Source: Anarhynchus alexandrinus
Lineage: Eukaryota; Chordata; Aves; Charadriiformes; Charadriidae
DNA length: 64,000 nt
Assembly (NCBI GenBank): GCA_008711295.1
Contig: VUYV01000613.1
Span: 62,001-126,000 of the forward strand
Direction of reading: 5' to 3'
Shown: positions 52,085-62,612 of the stretch, one piece after another
Numbering within the stretch: position 1 is the stretch's first letter
How the letters are laid out: each line of letters starts with the position of its first letter
Made by a program: the position numbers and the translations under genes
Notes under the pieces: generated by a model
Database searches by the model: none
What the model saw: the letters and a program-made list of their open reading frames with translations, nothing else
Told to the model about the DNA's origin: nothing

Positions 52085-55000
52085 CTGAAAAGGGGATGCG
52101 AAAAACAAGCTTTATTCTCGATTAGCTTTTATAGCTTTCAGCAATTAACTGATGACGATGGAAGAAACGGAAGGGATTTCAGCATACTCCAAAAAGGGTT
52201 TTTCAACCCTGGCAAATAGCTACTTGCTAGCTACTAAAGTGAATTGCAGTAGAACATGTAAGAAATACTGAAGAAAGTCACAGATTTTGTATGTTTAAAC
52301 ACAGCAGTAAAACAAAACATGCTGAAACTCTGTAGCTGAATGCAGCTGATTGTTTGAGTGTACTTCAATCCCATTCTGCAGCAGCCTCCTATCACCATCC
52401 CCACCAAGCTGGGCAACTCCCACCCAGACACTATAATTCCTTCAGCTCAAAACTAGCTATAAGATAAAAGACTTAATAATCAATTTACACAGCCTTCAAC
52501 TTTTCTCTGCTATGACCTACAGTGAAGCACGGAATGAGAGTTTCACTTACAGACTGTTTAACAATGTCAGTCCAATCTGGAGCAACAGCAAATTCAGGAT
52601 TTTCTTCCAGCCATCTTGGCAAGTCCTTCATTGGAGGGGCCATAGCTCCACCCATCTAATGCAAGAGACAAGGTTAATACTTAAAAAAAAAAAAACAAAC
52701 AAACCCCAAACCAAAACCAACTATTTATATGGCTACTTTCTGTCTGTGCACTTTCATCTCTGAAGGATGGCAGTAAAGACTTTCAGTTCAGACTGGGGTA
52801 AACTACAGGGAAAACAGCTAATACCAGAATTGAGAAGAGCGTCTTTTAAAAAAATATTAGTAAAATGCTGCAGCTTAGGCAGGGCTAGTAATGCAATTCA
52901 TATCTGAAAAAATGTGCTACGTAGTTTCAAAAAGTAAGAATTATTTACTCAAATGATTACTATAAAAATATCAGAAGAACAAAAAAGGAATTAAAGGAAC
53001 TGGGCAGTACATTCTAGTAAGAATAACTGCTGGTGCCAAATTATTAAAACTTTTTAAAAGAAAACTTGGAGTAGAAAACCAGCTTTCCACATGCAAAGAC
53101 ACTATTAAAGACCTCCACTGAACTAACTTATTTTTACCTTCTTTCCATTTCGCTTGTTTACAACAGGTACCCTTTCTTCTCCTGTCAAGGTGTTTATATC
53201 CAGTTTATTAGGGTTTCGACATCTGTGTCGTTTTTGTTTCGGCTTCTGAAATGGGGAAAACAGCACATCTGCACTCTTCTGGAAAGAGAAATGTATTGCT
53301 TTTTAGTTTTTCATTTTCTTTACAAAAATCACCAATCATGAAACCCCCTTCCTACAACAATTTTAAGAAGGGGCCAATTAGTTTAGCCTCAGATTACCTC
53401 AGAAAAATCTTTTTTCTTACCAGATGAAGAAATTCTGCAGAACTTGACACAAACAATGCTTTAACACATTGTTGTAATATACAGATATTAAGAAAGGAAA
53501 AGCAACCCGTACACCCTGGCACCACTTGGGTGTTTACATACTATAGTAAGTGCGGCTAAAGAGAAAACCTCTACTGAAAACCAACAGGTACAAAATCTAA
53601 TGACTATGCTCAATGTGAGAAAATTATTTTTAATGTCTGTAAAACTAACTTCTGTATTAGTAAAATAGAGCAACACTTTTAGAATCACATACTTACTGGT
53701 ACATAACTTGGCATATCTACAGTGTAAGTAGGATGCAATTTAAGCCATTCAACTAAATCCTTGTTTTTAGGAGCATCCTCTCCCACCAGCCTGGTCCCAT
53801 CCTCTAGATTGATTACAGGGATGCGAGTATCTGGGTCCAGTTGACCAGGAGATGGAATGTTCCTTGCTGGTAGGGCTTCCATATCTTCTTCAAAAGCTTT
53901 GGTCACTTCTGCATCCTCCTGAAAACATTAACATCTGTATTAATTCTCACTTCAAGTGAGTTACCTGGGAAAAATAATTTCAGGGACTGAAGCTAAATGC
54001 TCAAGGAGATTTTGCATACACAAGAGTTAATGGGATTTCAATATTCATATTATGTAAAGCAATACCGTTACATTAGGGAATTTTGTAAATTTAGCATCCT
54101 TGAACATTAAAGAACATACAGCTAAAGACAGAGCAGTGTTTGTGCATTTCCAGTTAATGGCCCCCAAGACCTTCCTTTTTCTACACAGTAAGAAAGACAT
54201 AGGTAAGCCTCAAAACATATGTTGTTATAAATGTATGTTTTGTTAAAAAAAAGGTAGTCTTTTTGAAAGTACAAGCTACTTAAAACTCAGCTACAATTTG
54301 CTAGAGTTAAAGCTTGATGTGAACAACATTTTGTTTGGTTCAAAAAGAAGTAACAGCTCTAAACACAAAGAAAAAGCTGGTTGAGTAAAAATTGTACATT
54401 ACTATTAGGGAGAGTATAACAACACTTTAAACTCACGTTCAGAAAGTACTAAACACAGAAGAACAAATAAGACAAAAAGGTTGCTGTCTTACTACAGTCA
54501 ATGATGTCCGTTTGTTGCTCATAAACAACAGATCAAGCCCTTCTACATTTTTCCTCCTTCCTCTCCTCCTCTTCATGGGCGGTTCTCCATCTATTAAAGA
54601 GCCATTTAGTAGATGCCTTGTGGGTGTGCGTGAAAGACCTGCTTGCAGCAGCTCCATTTGAGTTTTAAAGGCATCAGACACAGGTGTGGAGACATTAGGC
54701 AAGATAAACTTTGAAGTAACAGATGAAAAATTTGAGGTAGAACTTGTTGCCTCTCGTGAGGCCTTTGATAAATCTACAACCTTTTCTTGTCCATTTTCTG
54801 AGACCACCTGAGACTCACGTAACTGGGCAACCATTTCCATAAGATTTCTCCTCTTGGCAGCTCTCTCAGCCTCAATTTCAATCTTTCTTCGTCTCCTCCT
54901 CCTCTGACGTGGAACCGATAAATTGAGTGCATCTTCCTAATGAAAAACAAGCATTTCCAAACATTAGCAAAGCTCTGTTTGCTATTCTGAATTTAAAACG

Positions 55001-58000
55001 AAAGTCCAAACATGTAACTCTGAAAACAAAGCCTTCATTTTATTCAATGAAACACTTTATTTTTCCTATTTTATTTAAATAAATGATATGTTTTATTTTT
55101 TTCTATTATGCAAAAGAAGTGCATGCAAGATAAAACGTTTTATGTAAGAAAGATGCAGCCTTGCCTTTGACAACTGAGGAGAAGCAGTGATATCTTCACC
55201 GCCACTGACGCTGGCTTGACCAACCATGGAGAGCTCTGCAAAGCTCCTTTTTTGTAGAGGGCTGTCCACAGCTGTTGGAGTATACCCAGGTATGAGCCCC
55301 TGGAAATCAAACATCTGGCGCCTATTTACTGGCCACTTCCCTTTCAGCACTGCTTCACAGATGTTGTCTAATCGGTTGATCATTACTCGGTCCTGCATAA
55401 AGGAAAAGTACGTAATGAACCTTCAGTGTGAAGGTCGCCTTTTAAACTCAAATGTGTATAATGACACAGTCCAGCTTCCAAAGCCTAAGAAATACATTCA
55501 AAAACAACTATTCTTCCAGGTCAGGATAAACTGATTGCCTTACAAGAAGCTAATACACAGACAATTTTGAAGAATAAAATATCAGTAGACTTTAAAAGCT
55601 GCATTTATATTGGGGGAAAGGAGGAAGACAAACCAAGTTTTCTGTACGACAATGTACTAATTGACAAATTTAACAGAAGCTCACTATTGTTTTACACTGC
55701 AAAACTTCAGTAGTTAGCAAATCAACAGTTAGGAAAGAAAAATCAAAACATCTGCAATCAGTATCTTAAAGCTGCAGTTCTCAAGAACCAAGAGGCTGGA
55801 TCTGCAATTCTGTCCTAGGAAGTGGATCCTCATTAGCGTCACTATTAATAAAGTTCAACATTATGAAACGGGCACCAACCTAGGGACATCTAATGAATGT
55901 CAATTTTCATTCCACGCCCATTATCACTTCAAATTTCACTGAAGCGTGTACACTAAAAATCTCTAATTATGTTTATTAGTCTACTTATGCTGAACCTATA
56001 CAGATGAAGAATTTTTTTGTTTTACTTTTACACTATAACTGGAATAAGATTTTAGTCCATGTTCCCAAAATACATGCTGAAAGCAAAGAAGATGAGTATC
56101 ATTTGATTTCTTCTATTTCAGTATTCAAGCACGTTCTATGCTAGCCTGCCTGAAGTAGCAGAAACTTCAGAACGATGAGAAATACTGCTGGTTAGGGAAC
56201 ACGAGCATCAGTTAGCTTCCTGAACAGCAAAACAGCGCAAAAGCCACTAGCAAACCTCAGCAGCTGCAACAGACTGCTTGCTTTCCCCAGAAATAAGCCT
56301 ATTAAGAGCAAGGTCCCGCTGCCCTGCCCCCCCCCATCCCAAACCAGATGGCCCTGTTATGGTGATTAGTAAGCTTAAGACTATTACTACTTTATTTCTC
56401 TCTCTACCCTTACTGCAAAGGAGAGTACTAAATTATGTATGGATTTATTATGAGGTTACGGTTTCATATTTTTTAAAAACATTTTATATTAGATAATTTT
56501 CTACACGGTTACTAAAATAAGATACAGCTTTATCCTATCTAAAACTGCTGCTTATGTTTGCAGGATACCTTAATACAATTACATCTGTCAACATTACATA
56601 ATGGCTTAGTTCATGTAGGTCACCAATACTCTTCTCTACAATCTCCTCACCCCAAAATAAAAAGGTGATCTTACAAAATCTCTGCTCTTAACATTGCAGA
56701 TTGCTCTGCAGACAAAATCCGTAATTCAGAATCATAAATTTGCTTCCATCAATAGAGGTGCAAGAGGTGTGATTCTGCTGACATACAGTTATGCAGCCTA
56801 TAAGAACTCAGGTCTGTCAGTAGTTTGTTGTTTTACTAAATGATATTATTTACAGTAAAGCAATTCCTTTAATTTCCTCTGCTAATTTGTAAGAAATTGA
56901 AGAATATAATGCTATTCCACAAATCATTCATAGAAAAAGAGTCCCTTGCCCATCAGAAGTGCAGAATTGTACAAAGCTCACTGTTATCTTGCAAACACAT
57001 TTCCCATATTTTATCTGTATTGAAAAAGATACATGCCAGTCTACCCATAACCAACCTTAGGCCAGAAAGAGAAGGCAAACGTTCTCTCATGAAGCAGCTG
57101 AACCACAGAGGGATCCCCATCTTCCATGTAGAATCCATCACGTGTTTCATCCCTTGCGGTACTCATAGAGGCATTGCTTTCTTCATCAAAATTTTTACCC
57201 TGAGAAACTGTTCCTGCTGAATAACAACCATGACCAGGCATTAACTACAGAAGTACCCACCCACCCAATGTCATCCCAACCAGATAGGTTAAGACAACCA
57301 GGCTTGACGCAACATTTCTAACTCAGGCTTTTGTTCAGTAATTACTACAGCAGAGCCTTAGTCTTCTGCATTTGGCACAGAGACTGCGCTTATTGGCTCA
57401 GTAAGCTGTCTTGGAAACCATGCCTTGTGGGGGAATACCCCACTGACGCTGGATGGTTTTTATGAAAGCTTATCTAGCCACCTGATACGCAGAAGGGCAG
57501 AGGAACTGCTACATGTAGCGCATCCCGAGCTCCATAATGGCTCCATGTGTGCCACTTACCAGCTGGCACAAGTTGCAACAGCTGTGGGGCTCATGCTAAG
57601 CACAGAATTGATCTGACCAACACATTACCTTCAGGTTGGGAGGATTCTTCTGATTTATCATCATCATCCAGTTTCTCCTCTTCGTCTTCTTCCGAACCTT
57701 TCTCAGAAATAGATTTTGGGTCTATGTCCGTACTCATTTCTATGTCTTTCAATTCACATTTAACAGAGCCAGGCTCAGCCTCAGCATCACAGTCCGGTTT
57801 AGTGTCCTTATCTGCAATATCGGTCTCCTCTTTGATATCAGGCTTTTCTTTGGCTGCTGGATTTTCAGACCCTTCAACTTTAGACTCTGTTTGTTCTGTA
57901 GTCTTTTCTTCTTGTACTGGTGTGGATGGGACAATAGGTGGTGTTTGACTGCAGCCAGCACCCAGAGGGTTTACAGAAGAGACAGTATTTACATTACCCG

Positions 58001-61000
58001 TCCCTCTGTTTTGAGCAAAGTTTTTGTGAGCCTCAAGAAAAGAGAGTTCAGGATCATTCAGAATGTGATAATCTGTCCTACTGACTCCATGTTTAGCAGC
58101 ACCAATCAATAAGTCTTTGTCATGTTTACCACACTCCCACCACTCTGGCAGGTCCAAGCTTGGTTGGCAAAGTTTTAGCCTCTCCCCCAACTGCGGGTGA
58201 TGGAGAACCTGTTCACGGATTTTCCGTAACAGTTCTATACGATATAAAGTTCTAGAAGCACGCTCTTCTGTGATCGGCTCAATCATAGTGGAAAGATCAG
58301 GTGGTTCTGCAATGACAACGATTTGTATCATTTAACACCGATCAAATGCACACACATTTTGAAATCATTACAACTGGGCATAAAGTTTCAACAGCCCCAC
58401 TATCTCATAACAGTCATGTTAATTCCTACAGTCAGTTGTTAAAACTTACCATCGTCTGGTTTGACTGGCATTCGGCACACTCGTCTACACATATTCACAA
58501 AGCCATTAAAATACTTTTCCAAGCTTTCATCGGACTTTTTATCAAGCCTGGCAAACGCTCTGAATTGATTCCAGTCAAATTGATGTTTTACAGGATCGAA
58601 AATAATTCCAAAAGTAGACACCACACGATAAAAATCAGCTTCTTCTCTTCTTGTCCATCTAGTCAAGGAAGAAGCAAGAGAAGTGAGGCCATTGAATAAA
58701 CGAGAGTCCAAACATAGTTTGGATGCCCCGAAGCCCCCTTAGTTTATTCTTTCAAAACAGAAGGATGGTACTGGTGACACACAAGCTCAAATGAGATTTA
58801 AAGAAAGATACCACTGAGAAACTCACTTTTGTCGTTTTTCAGTTATTATAGCTTCCCTTTCTGCTTCTAGTGCCCTCACTTCTTCCCGAGGCCGACGTCT
58901 CCTGCGGTCAGTCTTCATTAGTGCCTCTTGCCTCATTTGTTGCCTTTTATAGCTGCGCTGATAGGCAGTAATGAGGCGACGCAGACGGGTAGTCAGGGTT
59001 GAAGTGTTGGGCCAGTAGAGTTGGCCTAACTCAGCATTGCTTTCACTGTGCTTGTCTAGAGAATAGAGAAGTATTTGTGCACTGCAAAACCACCACTAAA
59101 CATTTCAAAGTTTTGATGGCTAGAACTGGATTCCTGTTTTATCTGATAAGAACATATGCCTCATTAATATTGGTGCATAACAAATTAGAAACAGGATAAC
59201 TACATTGGTCGGACATAAAAAATAGAATCAAATCATCACACCCTAAGAACTCAGAAATGCTTGTGAAGCATTTAGAGATAAGCATCAAGCCTTATTATTC
59301 AATGTTACAAATACAAACATATTATGAATACTGTAAGTATTTAAATTAATGCAATGCATCTTTAAATATATTACTACGAAGATCGTTCTGCCTCTGAGGA
59401 AACACCTATGTATGCTTATGATTTCCCACTTTATTATTCTCACTTAAACTTGGCAATTTTCCTCCATACTGAGGAAACAACATATCTATAACTTTCAAGA
59501 TTATCTCGCCAAAAACATCAACGGCTGCATTATGAAACATCCGGTCCTTATCATCACAGTTTCTGCTATGTAATTATAAAACCAGAAAGCCATAATGTGG
59601 ATTATTCAAAGACAGTAAATAATTGTTTTGTAAGATGTGAAGCATGAAGACAATTGGTAGTAGAAAGTTTACTGTGACATTTTCCCAAAACACAACCTAT
59701 CGCCTCAAGTGGTAAATAAACAGTCCACCTTTCACTAAATGGTCCACTTTTGCCCTTTTAATTTCTTTGCTATAGTCTTACTTGGGTGTATTTCTACGGA
59801 CTCCTCTTTGTCTTCTGGAGGTGAGTTTGCAAATTCCTTGGGGAAAGACAGAAGTTATTTTAGTTTTCAGTTTTGACCATATGTTATCATTTCAGGAGAA
59901 AAATATGTCATCTCTCAAACACAGCAGCAAACAATCTTTGTAAGGTGTGCTTATCTGGTAGCTCTCAAACTTAAGAACTGCACATTAAGATAAACACGGA
60001 GAACCAGTTATAATTATATATATTTGTAATTACAGAAAGTTGAAGTTCTTACATCAATTTCATCCTTGAAAGGAGTTCTGGTTGGCTTATATTCTGGATC
60101 TTCATCCTCTCTGTCAAATTCACCACTATAAAATATTTAAAAGAAATATTTTTAATTTTTTTTTTTTTTTGAGAGGGGGCTGATTTTCTGGACAAAAGCA
60201 AAAAAAGCTACAGAAGCCATCAGTATGGCGTACCAAGTTACACATTTATTTTTCATGCTCAACTGTGTAAACAATTCTATGTACTTTTTACATCATATGA
60301 TCACTTCAGATCCTCAGGCGAGATGTAAGCAAAATATGACATGTGAACTCATGCCAACATATACAATGCTGATAAAGTTTATTAATTTTTTCATGTCCTC
60401 CTTACCCATCACCGCCATCTGCTAACATGTCTGTCCCTCTCTGTTCAGCAGCTATGGCCTTCGCATCAGGCATGCCAACCCGTTCCAGAAAGCACAGTGC
60501 TGGATCAGCTCTCATAGAATTGTACTTCTCATAACCTGCATGCAGAGCGGGAGACAAATTTTTTTTAAAAGCTATGACCAGCTGTGAACAGAATAGGTTT
60601 AGGTAGTAGAAGTACAATTTTCTGGATTCATTTATTTATTTTTAAATAAAACAAAGGAGCTGCCACCGTGCTGGAAACAACCATTTCATTCATGTAATGA
60701 AATTTTTCATACTGATAAATTCCACCAGCACACAAACGTTTTCACATTGATAACATTAACAAATAGTAGATACTGAAGAAAGCATTCAATTCAATGTCTT
60801 TATAAGGTAAAGTAAAAATCTTTCACAAGTGAAAACTTCAGGTTTCCTATATGACTTTGGCAGTGGTTCTCCACATTCAATACTCCCTACTGGAAGCATG
60901 CAGATGCGAATGGCAACACAAACACACACATGCATTTTCTATAGCTCCAGCCCTGCTGGAACCCTCAATGTAGGCTGCAAAAATGCTGTATACATGGGTT

Positions 61001-62612
61001 ATACGTAAGGCCAACGAACCTGTCTTATTACGTTTAGGATGATGCATGTCAGTAAGATGACACTGTTCCCTCTATGGTTTTCAAACTGCTGTTTGCTTTT
61101 TTACTGCCCAAGTTGACTAGATGGAAAATGGCAGATCCCAACAGTGCACTGCAGGAAAATGATTTTTAGACTAGACTTGCCTCAGCTGAGCCCACAAAAC
61201 AGAGCTGCTGTACATAGGCAGAACAGCACAATTCAATTAGGATTTGTACTACAACACACTGCTCCTAACTGCTGTAGAGCCTCAAGCCAAACTGTAATCA
61301 TGAAAGGTTTTATAAGCCATCATTCTCCCCTTTAGTCAGGCTGGGCTGCTGAGAATACCTCTGCGACCTCCAGAGAATTGGGATTATAATCAGGAATCGC
61401 TCACTGTATATATCATGCCAGCTCTGCATCCCCAGCCTTTCAAAGTTAACAAGGCTGCATCCCACTCAAGGGAGCCGGGAGTTCTCAACACTGACATTTG
61501 TGAAATATTGCTTGGAACAAAGCCCAGGAGGCACTTGTACAGATTAATAGCAGAGGTTAAGCCCACCGTCCACTTTGACACTGGTTGGCAGAGTTAGCAA
61601 GTGAAGCAGTGCTGGAAGCAAAGTTTATGGAGATCTATCTTACTATTTGGCTATTATTTAAACAAATATGGTTTTGTTTTATTTACAGCCAAGAAAGTAA
61701 TGTTTTCTTCTCAAATGTTCTGCAAACATTTAAAAACAGCATCTGATATTTACAGCTCATATTAGGTTTTTAATGCAGGCAAGGAAAAAAGGGAGATACA
61801 AGCCAACAGTTCTTTGGAACAATACTTGTTAATATTATGACTGAACAGTCCTACACACAGAAAGCTTTACAACTGAGTTTTGTTCAGAGTGAGACATCAC
61901 TTACCGTGTTTGAATACTCCAATTAAAAGGGATTTATCCGCCTCCTTATCCCACCAGTCTGCAGGAACTTCAGCATGGAATGGCTCAGGTATCCATACAT
62001 CTATTTCACTGCGAAGACAGCATTAAATACATTCTCAAAGGTATTACTGGGCAAAGATGCTTTTAAAAAAACAAAACCAATATGAATTTAGGGGGGAAGG
62101 GGGCAGAACACAAAACCCAACACAGAAATTGAAATACTTTGAAAAATAATTAGGATGGTTAAAAAAAGCAACAACACACAAGCAAAAAACTGCAACAAAA
62201 AATTGTTAGGCTATTTTGGGAGTGGAATGCCAATGATTATCCAAATACAATTCATTTAAGATCTCAGCATATTTTTTAAAATTTTTTAAATTGAGATAGA
62301 ATAGTCCTTCATTATTAGCAGAAATGAAAATCCACCTCATTTCCCACATCGTTTCCTCTCCCAAGAAAATTACACACTGTGCTTGGTAAAATAAGAAGGC
62401 TACTCAAGAATACACATTTAAGAGAGAAAGTGTGACAACCTTTAAATGCTGCATTATTATGACACATGTACTTTATAAAAGCCAGCATCATAAGCAAAAA
62501 ATAAACCTGCACTTGCACTAACCTTGAGTCAGCACCCTCTAAGATCTTGTCTGCTTGGTCCCCTATAACTTCTTGTCGTAGATAGTAGAGCATGCGGACA
62601 CGCAGCAGGACC
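51131..62612 (-). CDS. CHD7: CHD7, 3' half (15 coding exons, partial at 5' end)
   Basis: CHD7 is a nuclear ATP-dependent chromatin remodeller of the CHD6-9 subfamily that slides nucleosomes at enhancers; human loss of function causes CHARGE syndrome (family knowledge). Seen here: exons at 62523-62612, 61905-62008, 60406-60535, 60053-60125, 59782-59836, 58827-59055, 58450-58658, 57629-58306, 57056-57216, 55165-55392, 54493-54936, 53697-53918, 53138-53278, 52551-52655 and 51131-52084. All phases agree and give about 1,273 residues plus stop. Order: post-ATPase linker, SANT-like domain (starts [13 protein letters not shown]), acidic stretch, basic RQRRRRRRK segment, BRK 1 ([16 protein letters not shown]), BRK 2, and tail ending EIENNENDE. 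These segments match CHD7 rather than CHD6, CHD8 or CHD9 as I know them. If the human 38-exon layout holds, these are exons 24-38. The chromodomains and helicase lie upstream, outside the window. Confidence 0.96.
52551..52655 (-). CDS. CHD7: CHD7 exon, second BRK domain core
   Basis: A 105-bp, 35-codon exon, acceptor TTGCATTAG|ATGGG and donor CAGTCT|GTAAGTG. It encodes [20 protein letters not shown] and [15 protein letters not shown]. The [11 protein letters not shown] stretch is the helical core of the second BRK domain. Confidence 0.96.
53138..53278 (-). CDS. CHD7: CHD7 exon, start of second BRK domain
   Basis: A 141-bp, 47-codon exon, acceptor CTCTTTCCAG|AAGAG and donor AAGAAG|GTAAAA. It encodes [20 protein letters not shown] and [20 protein letters not shown], the first half of BRK 2. 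A second good acceptor (CCCCATTTCAG|AAGCC) lies exactly 33 nt inside and would give an in-frame exon starting at 53245 without 11 residues. I chose the outer one because known CHD7 proteins keep the ADVLF segment. Confidence 0.92.
53697..53918 (-). CDS. CHD7: CHD7 exon, first BRK domain
   Basis: A 222-bp, 74-codon exon in phase 0, acceptor AATGTTTTCAG|GAGG and donor GTACCA|GTAAGT. After an acidic lead ([19 protein letters not shown]) it holds the BRK core [43 protein letters not shown] domains are found in CHD6-9 and Brahma-type remodellers, and bind protein partners; in CHD8 this region binds CTCF (family knowledge). Confidence 0.96.
53919..54492 (-). other. CHD7: CHD7 intron (574 bp)
   Basis: GT-AG intron, A/T-rich and unique; nothing recognisable inside. 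Confidence 0.8.
54493..54936 (-). CDS. CHD7: CHD7 exon, arginine-rich segment and coiled helix
   Basis: A 444-bp exon of 148 codons, acceptor TTTTCATTAG|GAAG and donor ACTGTA|GTAAGA. It encodes [20 protein letters not shown], the helix [20 protein letters not shown], the segment [20 protein letters not shown] and a second basic motif, [15 protein letters not shown]. The basic clusters look like nuclear localisation or DNA-contact sequences (inference). It ends in SLTV before the BRK exon. Confidence 0.95.
55165..55392 (-). CDS. CHD7: CHD7 exon with GC donor, [20 protein letters not shown]
   Basis: A 228-bp exon, 76 codons, phase 0 at both ends, acceptor CTTTATGCAG|GACCG. It encodes [40 protein letters not shown] and a Ser/Gly-rich end, TASPQLSK. 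No GT fits the exon end; the codon for the final lysine is followed by GCAAGG, a match to the GC-type donor consensus. The next exon begins EDALNLSV as known CHD7 proteins do, which fixes this border. Confidence 0.94.
55393..57055 (-). other. CHD7: CHD7 intron (1.66 kb)
   Basis: Longest complete intron in the window, with GT-AG borders. The sequence is A/T-rich and unique, with a short C-run near 56325-56335. No repeat, exon or RNA gene was recognised. Confidence 0.8.
57056..57216 (-). CDS. CHD7: CHD7 exon, [19 protein letters not shown]
   Basis: A 161-bp exon (158 bp if the second of two adjacent acceptors is used). The minus strand reads TTATTCAGCAGGAACAG, so either AG can serve; both keep the frame and differ by one alanine. 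It encodes [20 protein letters not shown] and [19 protein letters not shown]. The donor is CCTAAG|GTTGGT. Confidence 0.93.
57629..58306 (-). CDS. CHD7: CHD7 large exon, [16 protein letters not shown] helix plus acidic low-complexity segment
   Basis: A 678-bp exon, acceptor GTCATTGCAG|AACC and donor CTGAAG|GTAATG. The first part is conserved CHD7: [40 protein letters not shown] and [20 protein letters not shown]. The second part, from about 57,990 leftward, is Pro/Glu/Asp/Lys-rich and appears weakly conserved against mammalian CHD7 as I recall it. It ends in the acidic run [20 protein letters not shown]. The acidic part is probably disordered. Confidence 0.95.
58450..58658 (-). CDS. CHD7: CHD7 exon, SANT-like domain
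   Basis: A 209-bp exon with acceptor TTGACTAG|ATGG and donor GATG|GTAAGT. It carries the core of the SANT/Myb-like helix bundle: [20 protein letters not shown], then [20 protein letters not shown] and [17 protein letters not shown]. Spaced Trp and Phe residues at the helix cores are kept. SANT-like folds contact histone tails or linker DNA in chromatin remodellers (family knowledge). Confidence 0.95.
58827..59055 (-). CDS. CHD7: CHD7 exon, [20 protein letters not shown] and basic region
   Basis: A 229-bp exon with acceptor ATTCTCTAG|ACAAG and donor CAAAA|GTGAGT. It encodes [20 protein letters not shown], then the helix [19 protein letters not shown], a basic cluster [11 protein letters not shown] and [14 protein letters not shown]. 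This leads straight into the SANT-like domain in the next exon. It starts with the last two bases of a codon and ends with the first two bases of a lysine codon completed across the junction. Confidence 0.93.
59056..59781 (-). other. CHD7: CHD7 intron (726 bp)
   Basis: GT-AG intron with A/T-rich unique sequence. No repeat or hidden exon was recognised. Confidence 0.8.
59782..59836 (-). CDS. CHD7: CHD7 small exon, [18 protein letters not shown]
   Basis: A 55-bp exon bounded by the AAG-type acceptor CTTTCCCCAAG|GAA and donor CCCAA|GTAAGAC. It encodes [18 protein letters not shown] plus one base of an Asn codon. The exon is short, but both phases fit and the peptide matches the CHD7 linker. Confidence 0.9.
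60053..60125 (-). CDS. CHD7: CHD7 exon, [19 protein letters not shown]
   Basis: A 73-bp exon with acceptor TTTTATAG|TGG and donor GAT|GTAAGAAC. It encodes an acidic then Pro/Thr/Lys segment, [18 protein letters not shown], typical of the spacer between the ATPase-linked region and the SANT-like domain. It ends on a codon boundary. Confidence 0.93.
60406..60535 (-). CDS. CHD7: CHD7 exon, [20 protein letters not shown]
   Basis: A 130-bp exon with acceptor GCATGCAG|GTTATG and donor GATGG|GTAAGG. The product continues GVFKHG with [20 protein letters not shown] and closes in a glycine/aspartate-rich DGGDGG junction. It starts in the second position of a glycine codon and ends after two bases of another, which fits both neighbours. 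Confidence 0.95.
60536..61904 (-). other. CHD7: CHD7 intron (1.37 kb)
   Basis: GT-AG intron between two certain CHD7 exons. It is A/T-rich and unique. I saw no recognisable repeat, coding exon or RNA gene inside it. Confidence 0.85.
61905..62008 (-). CDS. CHD7: CHD7 exon, [11 protein letters not shown]...[20 protein letters not shown]
   Basis: A 104-bp exon with acceptor CTTCGCAG|T and donor CACG|GTAAGTG. It encodes a Trp-rich stretch ([20 protein letters not shown]) followed by [11 protein letters not shown], the conserved DNA-binding-linked segment shared by the CHD6-9 group after the helicase. It finishes a serine codon from the previous exon and leaves one G of a glycine codon for the next. 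Confidence 0.95.
62523..62612 (-). CDS. CHD7: CHD7 exon (first in window), [15 protein letters not shown]
   Basis: Acceptor TCTCCAG and donor AAG|GTTAGT on the minus strand bound a 90-bp exon. It begins with one nucleotide completing a lysine codon (inferred AA|G) and ends with two nucleotides of a serine codon. It encodes the leucine/arginine-rich helix [19 protein letters not shown], which in CHD7 follows the ATPase motor. No earlier exon was found between here and the window end. Confidence 0.93.
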
